NCBI GenBank assembly: GCA_947846985.1
Contig: CANTUZ010000005.1
Span: 11,526,001-11,590,000 of the forward strand
Source: Fratercula arctica
Taxonomy: Eukaryota > Chordata > Aves > Charadriiformes > Alcidae
DNA: 64,000 nucleotides
Direction of reading: 5' to 3'
The notes beneath the pieces are model-generated. The model saw only the letters and a program-made list of their open reading frames with translations. It did not search any database and was not told where the DNA came from. Every line of letters begins with the position of its first letter. Within the stretch, counting starts at the first letter, position 1. Shown piece after piece: positions 12,907-24,718 of this stretch. Position numbers and translations under genes: made by a program.

Positions 12907-13167
12907 AGTGTTCATACAAGATTTTCCGCGTTTATACTCTTTGTGACTTGCTCTTTTATCAAGCTTGTTCCACAAAGCTTTGGCCTTCCACGTGGTCACT
13001 CTTGACTTCAGTTTGGTGTAAAAGTTTCTATTGTCCAAAGGATCTAATTCAAGTTGGCGAGTGAGAATATTGAAGGCCTGAATGGTACCTTTGCATGTTG
13101 ATGCTTGTACAAAGTTTTCAAATATCTGGCCAGCTTGGCTGTATTTTTCATCATCGTTTTCCCCCAT
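12904..13167 (-). CDS. MICAL2: MICAL2 first coding exon (residues 1-88)
   Basis: This exon encodes the N-terminus of MICAL2, a flavoprotein monooxygenase that oxidises actin methionines, depolymerises F-actin and, in the nucleus, promotes MRTF/SRF transcription. The 88-residue product starts [14 protein letters not shown] and contains [23 protein letters not shown] and [12 protein letters not shown]. From memory it differs from human MICAL2 at about 13 of 88 positions. MICAL3 starts differently and fits much less well. The exon ends in codon AAG followed by a GTAAGT donor (12903 downward), so the intron is phase 0. It falls just before the Cys-Leu-Ile-Val-Gly FAD-binding segment, which is not in this window. 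The start is firm: the context is AACATGG (A at -3, G at +4), and an in-frame TGA lies upstream at 13228-13230. The catalytic FAD fold, CH, LIM and later regions must lie left of base 1. Confidence 0.95.
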
Positions 13168-13193
13168 GTTTGAAGAGAAGTGTTTGAAAAGGA

Positions 13194-13261
13194 TTAAGCT
13201 GGAGCTCTCGTGCTGGGGTACAAGTGATCAACACTACCAAGTACTTCCAAGCATGTTATTC
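13194..13261 (-). promoter_or_regulatory. 3' part of a 29-codon upstream ORF spanning the exon 1-exon 2 junction
   Basis: If exon 1 ends at 37112 and joins exon 2 at 13261, the exon 1 ATG (37133-37131) reads through the junction. It encodes MRSAAAS, a Gly codon split by the splice, then ITCLEVLG and so on to APA, ending at TAA 13196-13194. The stop is 26 bases upstream of the MICAL2 ATG and in a different frame. This depends on the exon 1 model being correct. Confidence 0.4.
13234..13254 (-). promoter_or_regulatory. Short upstream ORF in MICAL2 leader (6 codons)
   Basis: ATG at 13254-13252 opens a frame for the peptide MLGSTW and ends with TAG at 13236-13234. It sits entirely in exon 2, 66 bases upstream of the MICAL2 start. 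It would be present in any transcript using the 13262 acceptor. Upstream ORFs like this can lower initiation at the main start; whether this one does is unknown. Confidence 0.5.
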
Positions 13262-13294
13262 CTAGAAAAGACAAAACACAGGTCATGTTAAAGC
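13262..13294 (-). other. MICAL2: Splice acceptor of MICAL2 intron 1
   Basis: Reading down from 13294 on the minus strand gives a possible branch-point region (CTTTAAC or ATGACC), then a T-rich tract ending CTTTTCTAG. This is the usual layout of a strong U2 acceptor. Confidence 0.75.
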
Positions 13295-13504
13295 AGGTTC
13301 TAACAAAATTAAGCCCAAAATTAAACTGCATATCCAATACAAACATAAAAACAGAGCATACAACAACTTCTGCTAACCAGGTACAGAAGTTAATAGTGGC
13401 ATCCAAGATAAGCTTTACAGGTAAATATAACATACTTGTGCTGTCATGACATGTACTTCACAAAGACTGTCATAAAAACCCTACAAACTCAAGCCTACTG
13501 TCTC

Positions 13505-13521
13505 AAAAAAAAAAAAAAAAA
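13505..13521. repeat. A17 tract
   Basis: A pure A run in intron 1, just upstream (in gene direction) of MICAL2 exon 2. It is U17 in the pre-mRNA, about 240 bases from the acceptor. Confidence 0.9.
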
Positions 13522-15002
13522 TCAGCTTCACTGACAGCCTGAGGATTTCTTTAATTTTTGTTCAGTGATAGATGTTAGATAACAGATGAAGAAAAACCAA
13601 ACGTCCAGATGCTTTTCCCAAGCAGAATTTATGTCACAGCAAGTACATCTCTGGTAACACTTTAGTTTTAAGAATCCCTAGAAACCCAAAGCTAAAAATC
13701 AACACTGTTTCAGGGAATTTTCTCCCATTGCGCAAGCTAGGGCCAAGAGCGCAGCTTAGCCAGAGCAATTTAGAACTGGCACAATCATGTGCCACCAGCA
13801 AAGGTACAAAATAGGCTAAGTAGAAACGTTTTCACAAGTTACACCAGAACTGAAGAAACAGAAAACAAGTAACCACAGAGCGCTCCCCTTTTTCTAACTC
13901 TCTTGCCAAAATGCAAAAGGGTTCAGCGCTCAAGTGGATAGAAAGGAATTTTATCTTCACGTCTCCACATGTTAAATGCTATTACCTTGTCATGTGCTGA
14001 TGATATAAAGTAATGATGTTTGGCCCACTGAGCCCCATTGGCTTTTTCCTAGTAACATGATCACTGTCAAACTGTGCCTGATATTCCAGATAAATACCCT
14101 TACATTCTGCAAGAGCAATGCTATTCTAAATTAACATAAGTTTGCAAGAACTAAAATACTTTCTTTGCGGCACTCCCTTATCCTTCTTTAACCTTTCCCT
14201 CAATCTCTAATGGGGAGCATCTTAGAGTCAGCCAAGGTCCACAGAAAACATCCAAGTGGCTTTCACATTTTCCAAGAAAATTTCTACAGGTTACGTATAA
14301 ACTTATCCTCAGAAGAGGGTCTACCTGGACTCAAGTCCAGAGATTTAAGTCATGTATTCTTTTTCTCGCTATTAAAGAATTATCTACCAGTCCAAGAAAT
14401 CAAGAACTAAATCAATGCTTGCCTAACCTCACACATAATTAGTTATTTTGCTTGGAACATCATCTGTTGGCTGATAGTTTTAGAATAAGTTGTTAAAAAG
14501 GCCTTTGAAGTTATGCTTTTTAATTTAATGCTGTTCACAAACTATTCATTCTCTGCTTGCACTTCCTTCAAAGAAGCAAAGAGAAAACATAACCAGTGTA
14601 TTTAAGTAAGGAAGAGACCTACCATGTCTATCTTACAATCCTCTAATACAGAAAAATATTATGCAACTTATTAAAGAGATCCCATGGGGAGATAGGAGGA
14701 AGCATTTGGAATACTCACATTCCCTGGCTGCGCTCAAAATAAATAACCTTTTTGTGCACATCATCAGTCTCTTGTTGGTTTGTGGGTAAAATAAATTGGC
14801 AATGTTGAGAGTTTGTACATTTTCTTAGACCAAATGTCATGATTAAGTATTTGGTGCCAGGAATAAGTCAGGAAATCTTTGTTTTCCCCTCTGAATACTT
14901 CATTTATAGCATCCTCCATGCCCTTTTCTGACGAGCTTTGAGGTAAAAGCACATTTTATATGTCCCAGCTTCCAGAAGGTCTAATTTTTTCAAGAAACTG
15001 AG

Positions 15003-15060
15003 TGCCATGAACTCCCATTGACTCAAAAGGAGCTGAGGACAACCCATCACTTTTCAGGTT
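15003..15060. repeat. Short relic of an ancient amniote repeat (CCATTGACT core)
   Basis: The segment reads actcccattgactcaaaagg and then agctgaggacaacccatcac. This resembles the widespread sauropsid repeat with core CCCATTGACTTCAATGGGAG followed by a CTCAGCACCTCTGAAAATCAGG-like arm. The family name is not certain to me. Confidence 0.4.
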
Positions 15061-18000
15061 CAAGTCTTCAATGATTAAGGAGCAAACCCCTCCAACAATG
15101 GCACACCGGCAAGAGGGAGCTCAGCCACCTTGTCCGCCGCAGTGCAGGTGCACAGGGGACACAGCACGACCCTCACCAGCCCGGGCTTTGGGAACACAGA
15201 ACTACACAGCAGTTTTGGGGTCAGTCCAAAAGTGACCAATAGATCCAGAAGTTCCTAGGGGAAGGGGAAAGGTAAGGGACTGCCGTGCAGAGGCTGGTAT
15301 AGCTAAAATATATGCCTGGGCTTAAGCTTTACATGAGTGACATTACAAGGGAAAGGCAACTAAAGATAGCAACAGCACAGTGTAAGATGCTTGATATACA
15401 GGCACCACAGGATTCGAGACCCATTGAAATGAAAATAATTAAAATGAAGGATTAACACTTTTTTCACCCGACTTCCATACCTGCCTGAGATACTTTTTTA
15501 TAATAGAAAAGCCAAAGTATTTTTCTTTTCTCTCAAAATAACTATGAATAGCTTCTTGGGAAGTGGGGAAGTTTCAGTGAAACATTCCACTTTGGACATT
15601 TCAGCTAAGAGAGTGGCAGCCAGATTAGGTTTCTTTAATCACTATATACTCACATTGCTACCACAGACTTTGACCAACCTAACAGCTATAAAACAGTACT
15701 TCCTCTCCATTGTTTTCCTTAGCTCACCACAAGACTTACCATGTCCACATAACACAGAGATCTTTAAAAGTTAACTCTGGCATAATTGATAAGTGAGTAT
15801 GATCACAAGCTCTTTAATTTAGTCTATTTTCTGCTCATAGAGAGGAGATTTTTACAGCCTCAGCTGTTTCCATCCAGCAAGGAAGGGAAGAAGATAAAAG
15901 CTCAAGGAGTAGAGATGTATCTGAACCAACCAAGGAAGAAAAACTGCATGTGCCAAGGCCAATAATGCAAGAAGACAGAAGAGAGGGTTGGCAGGAACCA
16001 TTGCAGGCCAAGGGAAGGGAGGAATCGCCTGATGCAAACGAGTGGAAGTAGGTGTTGCACACACAGAAAGACACGCAGCAGGCCTGGGCTTCCTCTGCCT
16101 CTCCACTGGGGAGGAGAGCAGCTGGGAAGGACAGCCAGGACACCTTCCCCAGCATTAAAACTTCCCTCCTCCAACACCACAAAACCAGGACTGAGGCTAT
16201 TCTTTTTGGGCACAAAATTTTCTCCTCATGAAGTTCGAGAATACTCCCCCCTTGTGCACACCAAAAAGCCATGGAGTGGCATCTCAGCAGAGGCATTTGC
16301 TCACCAGCGAGGCATTTCTCCTTGCTGTGTCAGAGGTCGTGATCTCCAAAAAAGCCACATTTTGTGGTCAGAAAGGCAGGATGAGACAGGAGACTCTGGT
16401 TACTGGGGTTTCTGGCTTGCTGGAAACACCATTTTTTTCCCTCTGTTTTTTGGCACGAACACTGTGTTGACAGATGACAGAGAGGAAGATGGTGCTCTAA
16501 GTAAATACAGCTCATGGAAAAGTATGCGTTTTTCTCTAAGGAGTCACCAACATTTCACTGCAGTATTGTACATAACTCACTAGAAACAATGCAATAAGGA
16601 CAAGAAGTTGAATGGAGTAATTCTTAACTATAATTAAAGTTTCCTGTTCTGCAACTGTCTCAAAGACTTAAGAGGCAATGCATAAACTGCTTACCTATAG
16701 TGGAAAAAAAAAGCCTGCTTGGGGGAATACTTGAGTTCTTAGAGTACTACCTTTTACCCTTTTTCTTCCTTCATCATATAAATCACTCTAGGGATGAAAT
16801 ACAGATCCAAAAGTCTCATCAAGGTGAATATTGATGCTGAAACTGCAAACCATGCTTTTCAAAGCAATCATTGAACTTCCTCTGGAAGCACAACCCAAAA
16901 ACATAATGAAGTTTATTTGAAACTTTACTGAAGTGCTACAGATCCCAATAAAAATTTGGGCCACAGAAAGGAAGAGAATTAGATAGCAGGAAATAGTCTG
17001 GACAAACAGTTCTTTTAAGTCAGAACTGAAGCATCCATGGGTTAGATTCACAGCTAACAAGAACTGTCATTTTAGATCCCAGGAAGGATGAATACATACA
17101 TGAAGCATATAAAAGAATTTGGCCTTCCACACAGCTTCCCGTGGTATTATAGGAGTCTCTGGAGAGCTCCCAGACACAAAGTGCAGACACGGGGAAGAAA
17201 GGCTGCATTTTGATGATCCCTTCTTCTCTTCTAAGATCGCCCAGTCTCCTTTCTGCCTCCAGTCGGGAGCAAACAGGAATGTCAGATAGAAAATCTGAGA
17301 AGTGTTGTTCATGCCTGGTGGCTACCCAAGGAGAAAGTGAAGATCTTATGACAACTTAAAGCAATGGAAAAGGGACAGAGAGAAAGTAGAAATGAAAGCA
17401 ATTGTACGTGTACAAATGTATACACATGAAAGCAAATGCCTCCAGTCTTGGTTGATATTCCGTGTCAGTGAAACAAACTCCATTACTACAGATGATTTTG
17501 AGAATAGTGAAAAAATGGCTCTATTGTTAGGGTAATTCCACTAATTATTGCTAGATAAATGGATGTATGGAGCTGGTTCATGTCTGCACATGAAGCCTTT
17601 CAGCATCATATAGCAAGCAATAAAACTGACATACAGGAGTCATTAAATCAAAATAACTTAATTTTTTGACAGCAGTACCATGTATATTACTTGTCAGCAG
17701 TGCTTTGAGGTACTATACTCAAAAAATTAAAAAACTTTTTTGACTCAGTTGTCCCACTGGAGAGAGAACAACCCTAATTTTAATTCAAACTTGCAGCACT
17801 TAAGTCCCTCCTTAGCCCTTTAATGCTCTGTTTCTAATATTTGAGAGCATGTTCCTCAGGGGGATTGGAAGAGAATTAAATTCTTCACATTGCAATACCA
17901 CTAATCCTGATTCCACTTTCAATACAGCCCTAATTCTGCCATGTTTACTGGAAATAAATTCTTATTCAGACTTCAGTTTAGTATGCAGGATACAATACAT

Positions 18001-21000
18001 TTATTGTTTGCTTAAGGTTAGAAACATGAACAGAAATGAAAGACTGGATTCTGCAGCATCTGTGGTAATCATTTACTTTGGCCTTCCTCATCATCAATAA
18101 AAAAAATTTCTGCTGTCTCTTCCCTAATATAACTGTTTAAAAATCTCAATACCATTACAATAAGTGAAATTTGGAAGTGAGACTGGCTGTGTTACAGGAT
18201 CTTCTAGGTTTTTCAATTTAGTTTCTACTCATATTAGGCATTTTGTTTTCATGGTGACCATTTTAAATATAAATATTTCTATCTGGAGGAAACAGCTTTT
18301 TGGTGGTTTGGTTTCTTTGCATGTTTTCGTAGAACTGACATAAAAGGAAAAAAATTTTTTAAATGTGATTCTGGTAACAACTGAGGCTCTCCCTTGCTTT
18401 GCTTATACAAGTCATTAAAAAACACAAAAGTACATTTGCCTAACAAAATTGTTTTCTATTGGTGACAAACAGAAAAGACATTTCTTAAGATGCACAATCC
18501 TAATAGAAACATCAATGAGCATAAACTGCTTCTGAACAAAGCCTCTCAAACATTCTCTCTTTATAAACAGCCAGATTACTTTTCTGTATTTTTATAAAAG
18601 CTGAGTTCCACAGAACTCCTGCAAAATAACTTTTCAGGCCAAGTATGGAATTCAAAACAGTTCCTACTGAGACACTCTGTGCCTATGAACTTACAAGGTT
18701 ACCGTACACGCTATCAGCCTGTTTTGCCTAAGTTATATGAGACATTTCAAACATAAGCCTTCCAACAAGTGCTGCTGTGCCGATTTAACCTGCTACATCT
18801 GGAATCATCCCACAATAAAATATAGCTGGAAGCATGAGCACAAGTACACTGGCACTTTGCAGTGAATATTTCAGATAATGTTCATAGGAATCATAAAATA
18901 AAATGACCTATCTGGAGAATTTTTATCTACCACACAGACTAAGTCACATTCCACACATTTTAAAGTTGAAGGCTTTAAAATAGTCCAGTTTGTTTCATGA
19001 TGTTACTGGCCTGAGCTTTCCAGTTTTACTATGGGAATACACTAAGACACTGACAAGTAAAGTGAGATCAGCCACACATGGCAGCAGCTTGCATATGTCT
19101 CCATTTGTGCAAACGTTCAGTGTTGGCATGGGTAAAGCATGCGATGCTGCCCGAGGGGCCACACATGTAATCCCAGAGATGGAGGCTCAAACATCCTCTG
19201 CCACTGGTGGACCCCAAGCCACGCTGCACTAGCTTTGCTACACGGCCACCCTTGCAACCCAAATTTCAGATAACAGAGAACAGAAACCTGGCAATCACAG
19301 AGTTCACACCATTCTGCTGCCTGCACAGAAAGTCCTGTCCTGCAAGCATCACTAAAACCCACAGATGCTCATTTCACAAAGCACAGGCACAAGTGTTTCA
19401 AATGAATGACAATACATAGTTTTCCAGGCTTCTGTATGCAGCATATACTTAAACTGCTCATAAGAAATACTGATCAGAAATAGGGATGCATTTCTGATGA
19501 GTAAGTTGTAAAGTAAAGACATTTTCTTTTTTTAAAGTAATGGTGGTGTACCTATGCTACTGGAAATTGTAACTCTAAACTTTTAAGTCCAAAGCCCAAT
19601 TTTTATTCCATGCAGGTTACAGTGAGTATTCAAAAATTATTATTTCTAACAGGGGTGCTAAAAGCTCCATTAAAAGGTCCTAACTTTCCATATAATCTAC
19701 ATATTCAAAGCTAACTGCAGATGATTAAGCCACAATCATTAGGCGTTAACGTTATTCATAAACAAGATATTAAAACCTGACTCTTGTTTAGACTCATTGC
19801 AAGAAAGAATATTTTTCAGCTCTGTTGCAGTAGATTAGAAACACAATATAAACAACAGTAGAAAGTTTATGCTGATGTTTTCCTAGGTTAGGATAACAAG
19901 AGCAAAGGAAAAAAAGCATACCATAAGGATAACATCAGCCAGCAAGTAAGTGTACCTCTTAAGAAAAGGCACCTGTCATTTAAGTTAGAAAGATGTTATG
20001 AAAAGCCTGTCAGTGAAAATAAGTAAAAAGACAAGTTTAAGCTCTTCAAAAATCCTGCCTTTCTCTTCCTATAGCAACACTTAGAATTTCAAGCTCACAA
20101 ACTGGAACAGCAGAGATACAAAAGTTAAGCACAGAACAAGCAGTGGGTTGCTTGTTTTTTGATTAGCAAAAGATTTTCTGCTTTCAATAGGATGTTAGGA
20201 CATTGGGCAAGACTAATTCAGAAAGTAAGTAATATCCTTTTTATCATCACCAAAATCACATCCAGCAGGGAGGCAGCAGGGCCAGGCGCATCGAGCAGGG
20301 GCAGACGACACGAGAGGATGATGGAGAGGGAACTCCAGCACCACTCCTGCCCAGCTGCCGGTGGGAGCTTCTACATCCCACTTCCTCTCACAGCCCTGTG
20401 TCCTCCTTTCTGCTCCTCACCCCCAGGTCACAGGCAAAACTTCGATGGCACAACTGTGCCTGTGAGGAGCACGAAAAAACACATACCCACTAGCTGACAG
20501 AGCTGTATCAGCAAAATCCTGGTACAGATGCAGCTATACCAACAAAATTGAGCCACATTTGGCAGCAGCAGTTCCTCTAGTACAGCTTTTCCTTTGTGTG
20601 CCCGGGGACATAATTATGGAGGTAAATACACCATGAAAAATGAACAAATGCATGAAACAGGAAAAAGCAGACTCTCTTAGTCAGCAATCATGGAAATAAT
20701 GTCAGTTCATGTCACTTTGAGAACAGGGATAACCCAGAAGGATGGGGCAGCGAGACAGGCTATGCATTCACACAGCAATGCAAGACTGCCAATGCTGGCA
20801 GTGTCCAAGTAGGTGCCACCACATTTCTAGACAGCTGGTGGCCCCCAGCAGGGAGCACAGCACAAAGGGGGGCACCAGTCTTGGTGCCCAGATACAGCCT
20901 GTCCCTTTACTGTGGCCACTCTTGACCCAAAGGGGCTATGGAGCAGAGAAAGGTGATCAGCACTGCTGGTACTCAACCTGACCAAATACATCTGCTGGAG

Positions 21001-23384
21001 ACACCAGAAAGTGCCTAGCAGTGAGGACCAGAGAACAGGGGATACCAAAATAAGACTGCCTTTTGTATCCCCCCAGGATTTCTGTAAGAAAGGAAATTAA
21101 CGTTTGTTTGGGTTTTTTTAAGCAAAAAAAATATGAAATTATGGCTGTGCTGAAGCAAACTGCCCAGGATATATCTTGGGGGAAGAAAAAGAACAGCACC
21201 AATGTTAGTTTTTACAGAATACATACCAAAAGCCCTCCAGAGTATGTTTCAGATTGTCTTTCCAAGTGTGGATCTCTGGTTATATGTTTTTCTCCAGTAT
21301 GTGTCCTTCTCATTATTAGGGCTGCGGCAATTACTCAAGAGCTGAGGAAGAAACAGTCAGCACGAGGGCTGCAAGACCCCAAGGGCTCCAGGCTGCAAAA
21401 ATTCATTTGGCAGAGCTGTATGACATCTATAGACATCAGACTTCCAGACCAGTAACCAGGATTAATCCACTGAAAACACAGACACTATTGCATTGCCAAA
21501 GAAATAAAACATTCCGGGCAATATTTCATATGTATACACACACGCTTTTAGGAATCAACAGATTCAGTTGTTATAATTTTTTTAATACAAGCTAGCGCAC
21601 AATAATTCCTGTGGCTTATTGGGGTCTTAGTGTTATCAGTCACACTGAAATCCATGAAAACCACAAATAAGTTAATGAAGAAAAAGAATTAAAAAAAAAA
21701 AAAATCCACCCCAAAGTAGTTTTGAGTTGTGAATGATAGGCTCCTTGGTTAGAGCAATGTCAGTTCACCACCAAATACCAGCCGCTGAACAACACTGGAG
21801 AACTGTAAAGCCACACCCAAGCAAGTCAGCCAGAGGGTGGTGGAAAACCAGAAAATTTAGGTTAAACACCAAACTCTGCTCCAGAGAACATTTATGTGAG
21901 AAGACAAAAAAGAAAGCAAGCTACTGAGATTGCTTTGCATCTGTTTTCTTTTTTTGTCATTGTAAACTGGACCCATAATTACCAGAAGAGACTAGAAAAG
22001 GCATTATTTCTGAAACTAGAAACAGTATTTTTGGAAGAAAATGTGCAGGACAATTTCTATCCTCTTTCAGCCTTGACTTCCCAAAAAAATGAAGAAAAAC
22101 AAAGTATTAAAAAAACAAATAAAGATTCCAAGAGAGTTACAAAAACATCATCCATTTCTGCTGCAGAAAAATCCTCTTAGTCAAACAACAAAATACATCT
22201 CAAAACACTATTTTGGGGAAATCCATCTGAAAAAAACCACAGTGGGAATAAAATGTTAGGAAGCAGACCCTTCAAAAAAAGACTCTTGAGGGCAGAACAC
22301 CATTAACCAATAATAGGACAGATGACAAATGCATCGCTGTTTTCACAAGGCAAGCCGAGATATAGTCAGAATTAAATTATGACTCATCCTCTCCAGCACA
22401 GAAAAGTTTAGTAGAAAATGAGAAACACCAAAAAAGCACTACTTAAAAGTAATTGTTCATCACACAGCCTGGTTCTGAAAGGCTGAGGTTTAAATCCTCT
22501 ATGTTAGTCCTGTCAACGATATTGAAGGTCAGAGGTGGATGCACCTTCTCATATTAAAGTCTTTATGCAACACTGACCATTTGCTTCCAATCACCTTCCA
22601 AGAAGAACAGCCTACACTTAAATACTTAGAAGATATTATCATCAGACTCTTCATTAGTCATTCTGTCACTTGGAATATTTATCTTTCCATGTACCTGTAC
22701 TTCACTGCATGTAAGTGGGCAGACACTGTAGGAACGCAGGCACTTCTGAAGTGCCAAGGCAAAGAACAATGCCAATTTTTTCTAAAAAATTACTTTTCTC
22801 ACTGTCATCTAGTCCTAACATTCGCTTTACTGTAGAGAAGATCCAAAATTTCTTAATGAAAGAATGCATCTGTAGGAGGCTATGGCCAACATCAACACAG
22901 ACATATCTGTAAGTCAACATTAACAGTGCTTTTATAGAGTTGAGCATGTGTAAGCGTAAGAATATTGCAGGTATGTTAGATATATCCAGAAAGTTTTAAG
23001 CCAGTGTTACTGTTTCACTCCCATATACTAACATGAGGTTACATGTAACATCTACAGTTGTTCTGGGGATCCTGAAATGATGCCATGTGGTGATTACATG
23101 TTGCTTGTTTGAGAATAACATTTGCAGTACCGGAGTAGATTAAAGGCATCGTGTTTCTTCCCCTTCCTATAGCTACAGGGAGACGGAGTTAAAGCTGCCT
23201 TGGTACCCCAACTCTCAAACAGTCTGTAATTTTCAGAGAGAAAGGATTAACTGGTTGAGGGTTTGCAAAGCGCCTGGTACACAAGGTCCTGATTATAGCT
23301 GGCTTTGTTAGAGAAAACAACAATTTAGGAAGGAAAGTGTTTTACAGAAACATCTTGGGTCAATTCAGTTTTGTTTTAACACAG

Positions 23385-23540
23385 CCCAGCCTCTGCCCAC
23401 CGGTTGGACGTCAGCTGGCCGGTGCCTCAGCGCTACCGGCCCCCCAGGGCCGCACTGGGGAGGGTGTGGGACAGCTGTGACCTCACCCCACTGCCGTGGG
23501 CTGCCCACGGCCCCTGCGTGGTACCCGGAGCTGAGGGTTT
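23385..23540. other. Isolated GC-rich, CpG-containing islet in MICAL2 intron 1
   Basis: About 155 bases hold around ten CpGs inside AT-rich intron. It contains a perfect hairpin CCGTGGGC-T-GCCCACGG (23494-23510) and an inverted pair CACCGG/CCGGTG (23398-23403 and 23419-23424). On the minus strand a donor-like GGG|GTGAGG occurs inside it, so an alternative MICAL2 first exon is possible. A fragment of a GC-rich repeat would look the same. Confidence 0.35.
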
Positions 23541-24655
23541 TCAAACACGGGGGTAGACTGAAAGTTTTTACTCAACTTCCGATCAGAAGGAAACCCAAAT
23601 TTGTTTCATCCAATGTGCTTACATAAAGCAAACCAATTGAAGACATGAAGATGTATTGTCATTATTACAGTTCCTTCATACATCATTCAAACAATTTTAA
23701 TATCCCCCAACTTATAGAGACCCCGAAGGAAAACAGAGAATTGACCATCAGAAAAAGGATGGAGAGAAAATTTTCTGGACGTAAGTTATTCACAAAGGAA
23801 ATATTGTTAAATTCTCCACTTTAAAAATATGATTTTAAAAAAAAAAAAAGTTTTGTTACTGAGACCAAGACCTCATATTAGCTTGGACTTCTCTCTGGTT
23901 TTACATTAGCACAGATTCCTCCCTCTCTTCTGCATACAGGTAAACAGTATTGCTTTTATTTCACTGAAATGTGCAACCAGATCTTTATCTACACTCCAGT
24001 TATCAAGCTTTAGTTTATTAGGAATAAAGAGCTAGCCAATGCCCTAATACAGTGGCTGTAATACCACTGTGATTAAATACTAATGCAACCAGTGCCTCAA
24101 GAGCTATAAGCAGAGAACAGCATAGGCTTTGTCGCAGGATCTATCAAAAGCAGGACATCCTTGGAGCTCACTACACGGGGCTCTGAGTGTTCATAAACCC
24201 ACAAAACTAGCACAGAACTAGACTTTACTTGCATTGCACTTCCTTAGCCATTTAATTACAGACTGCAGCAACCTGCATTTGGCATCTTGTTCTGCCATTG
24301 CCATACTGAGCCTGACTTTTGGCGGAGGCACCTGCATGGAGGTGGCTGTTGATGGACAGGTGCAGACAGAGGAGGGCAGATCCGTGTTTGGACCAGACCA
24401 AATTCTGCCATTGCCACCAGCACAGCACAATGACAGACCCTGGTTAGGGACGAGCAGCTGAAGGACCCCACATAGCACCACTCACTACTCTGCTGTAAAG
24501 AAAACCCAAATTGGCATGAACACCCCTAAAGATCATCTAGTACCTTTCATCTTTGCAAAGCATTGGGGTGGGAGGAGAGAAAAGAAAAAAGAGCTTTAGA
24601 GGTACTGTTGGGTGCTTTTTTGCTCTCAGCTTTTCTTTCCAGCTGGGACTTAGAC

Positions 24656-24686
<31 letters not shown>

Positions 24687-24718
24687 TACATGATACATAT
24701 CCTCCCCCCCCCCCCCCC
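24656..24718. repeat. T26 and C15 homopolymers 22 bases apart
   Basis: Twenty-six T (24656-24681) and fifteen C (24704-24718) lie close together. The C run is a G15 on the MICAL2 sense strand and could form a quadruplex. Exact lengths of such runs are prone to assembly error. Confidence 0.9.

Larger units (their letters stand above)
13168..13261 (-). other. MICAL2: MICAL2 5' UTR part of exon 2
   Basis: This is the leader segment between the splice acceptor and the MICAL2 ATG, 94 bases long. On the minus strand a pyrimidine-rich tract (GTGTTTTGTCTTTTCTAG) ends with AG at 13263-13262, so the exon begins at 13261. It has a stop in frame with MICAL2 at 13228-13230. It also contains a short upstream ORF and the end of a second one, described separately. 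The acceptor is inferred from sequence only. Confidence 0.75.

Noticed and set aside
12904..13167. MICAL3 or MICAL1 as the identity of the coding exon
   Set aside because: The N-terminal MGEN-DEK and [16 protein letters not shown] segments fit MICAL2. MICAL3 begins with a different sequence and has DHLELKPKDYRSFYHKL in the middle.
15835..16583. Overlapping open frames of 153 codons (minus) and 183 codons (plus)
   Set aside because: They overlap on opposite strands, have no familiar motif, and carry low-complexity Ser/Leu or basic composition typical of chance frames in locally GC-richer DNA.
22440..22500. tRNA-like B-box string (ggtttaaatcc)
   Set aside because: There is no A box at the right distance and no cloverleaf can be drawn.
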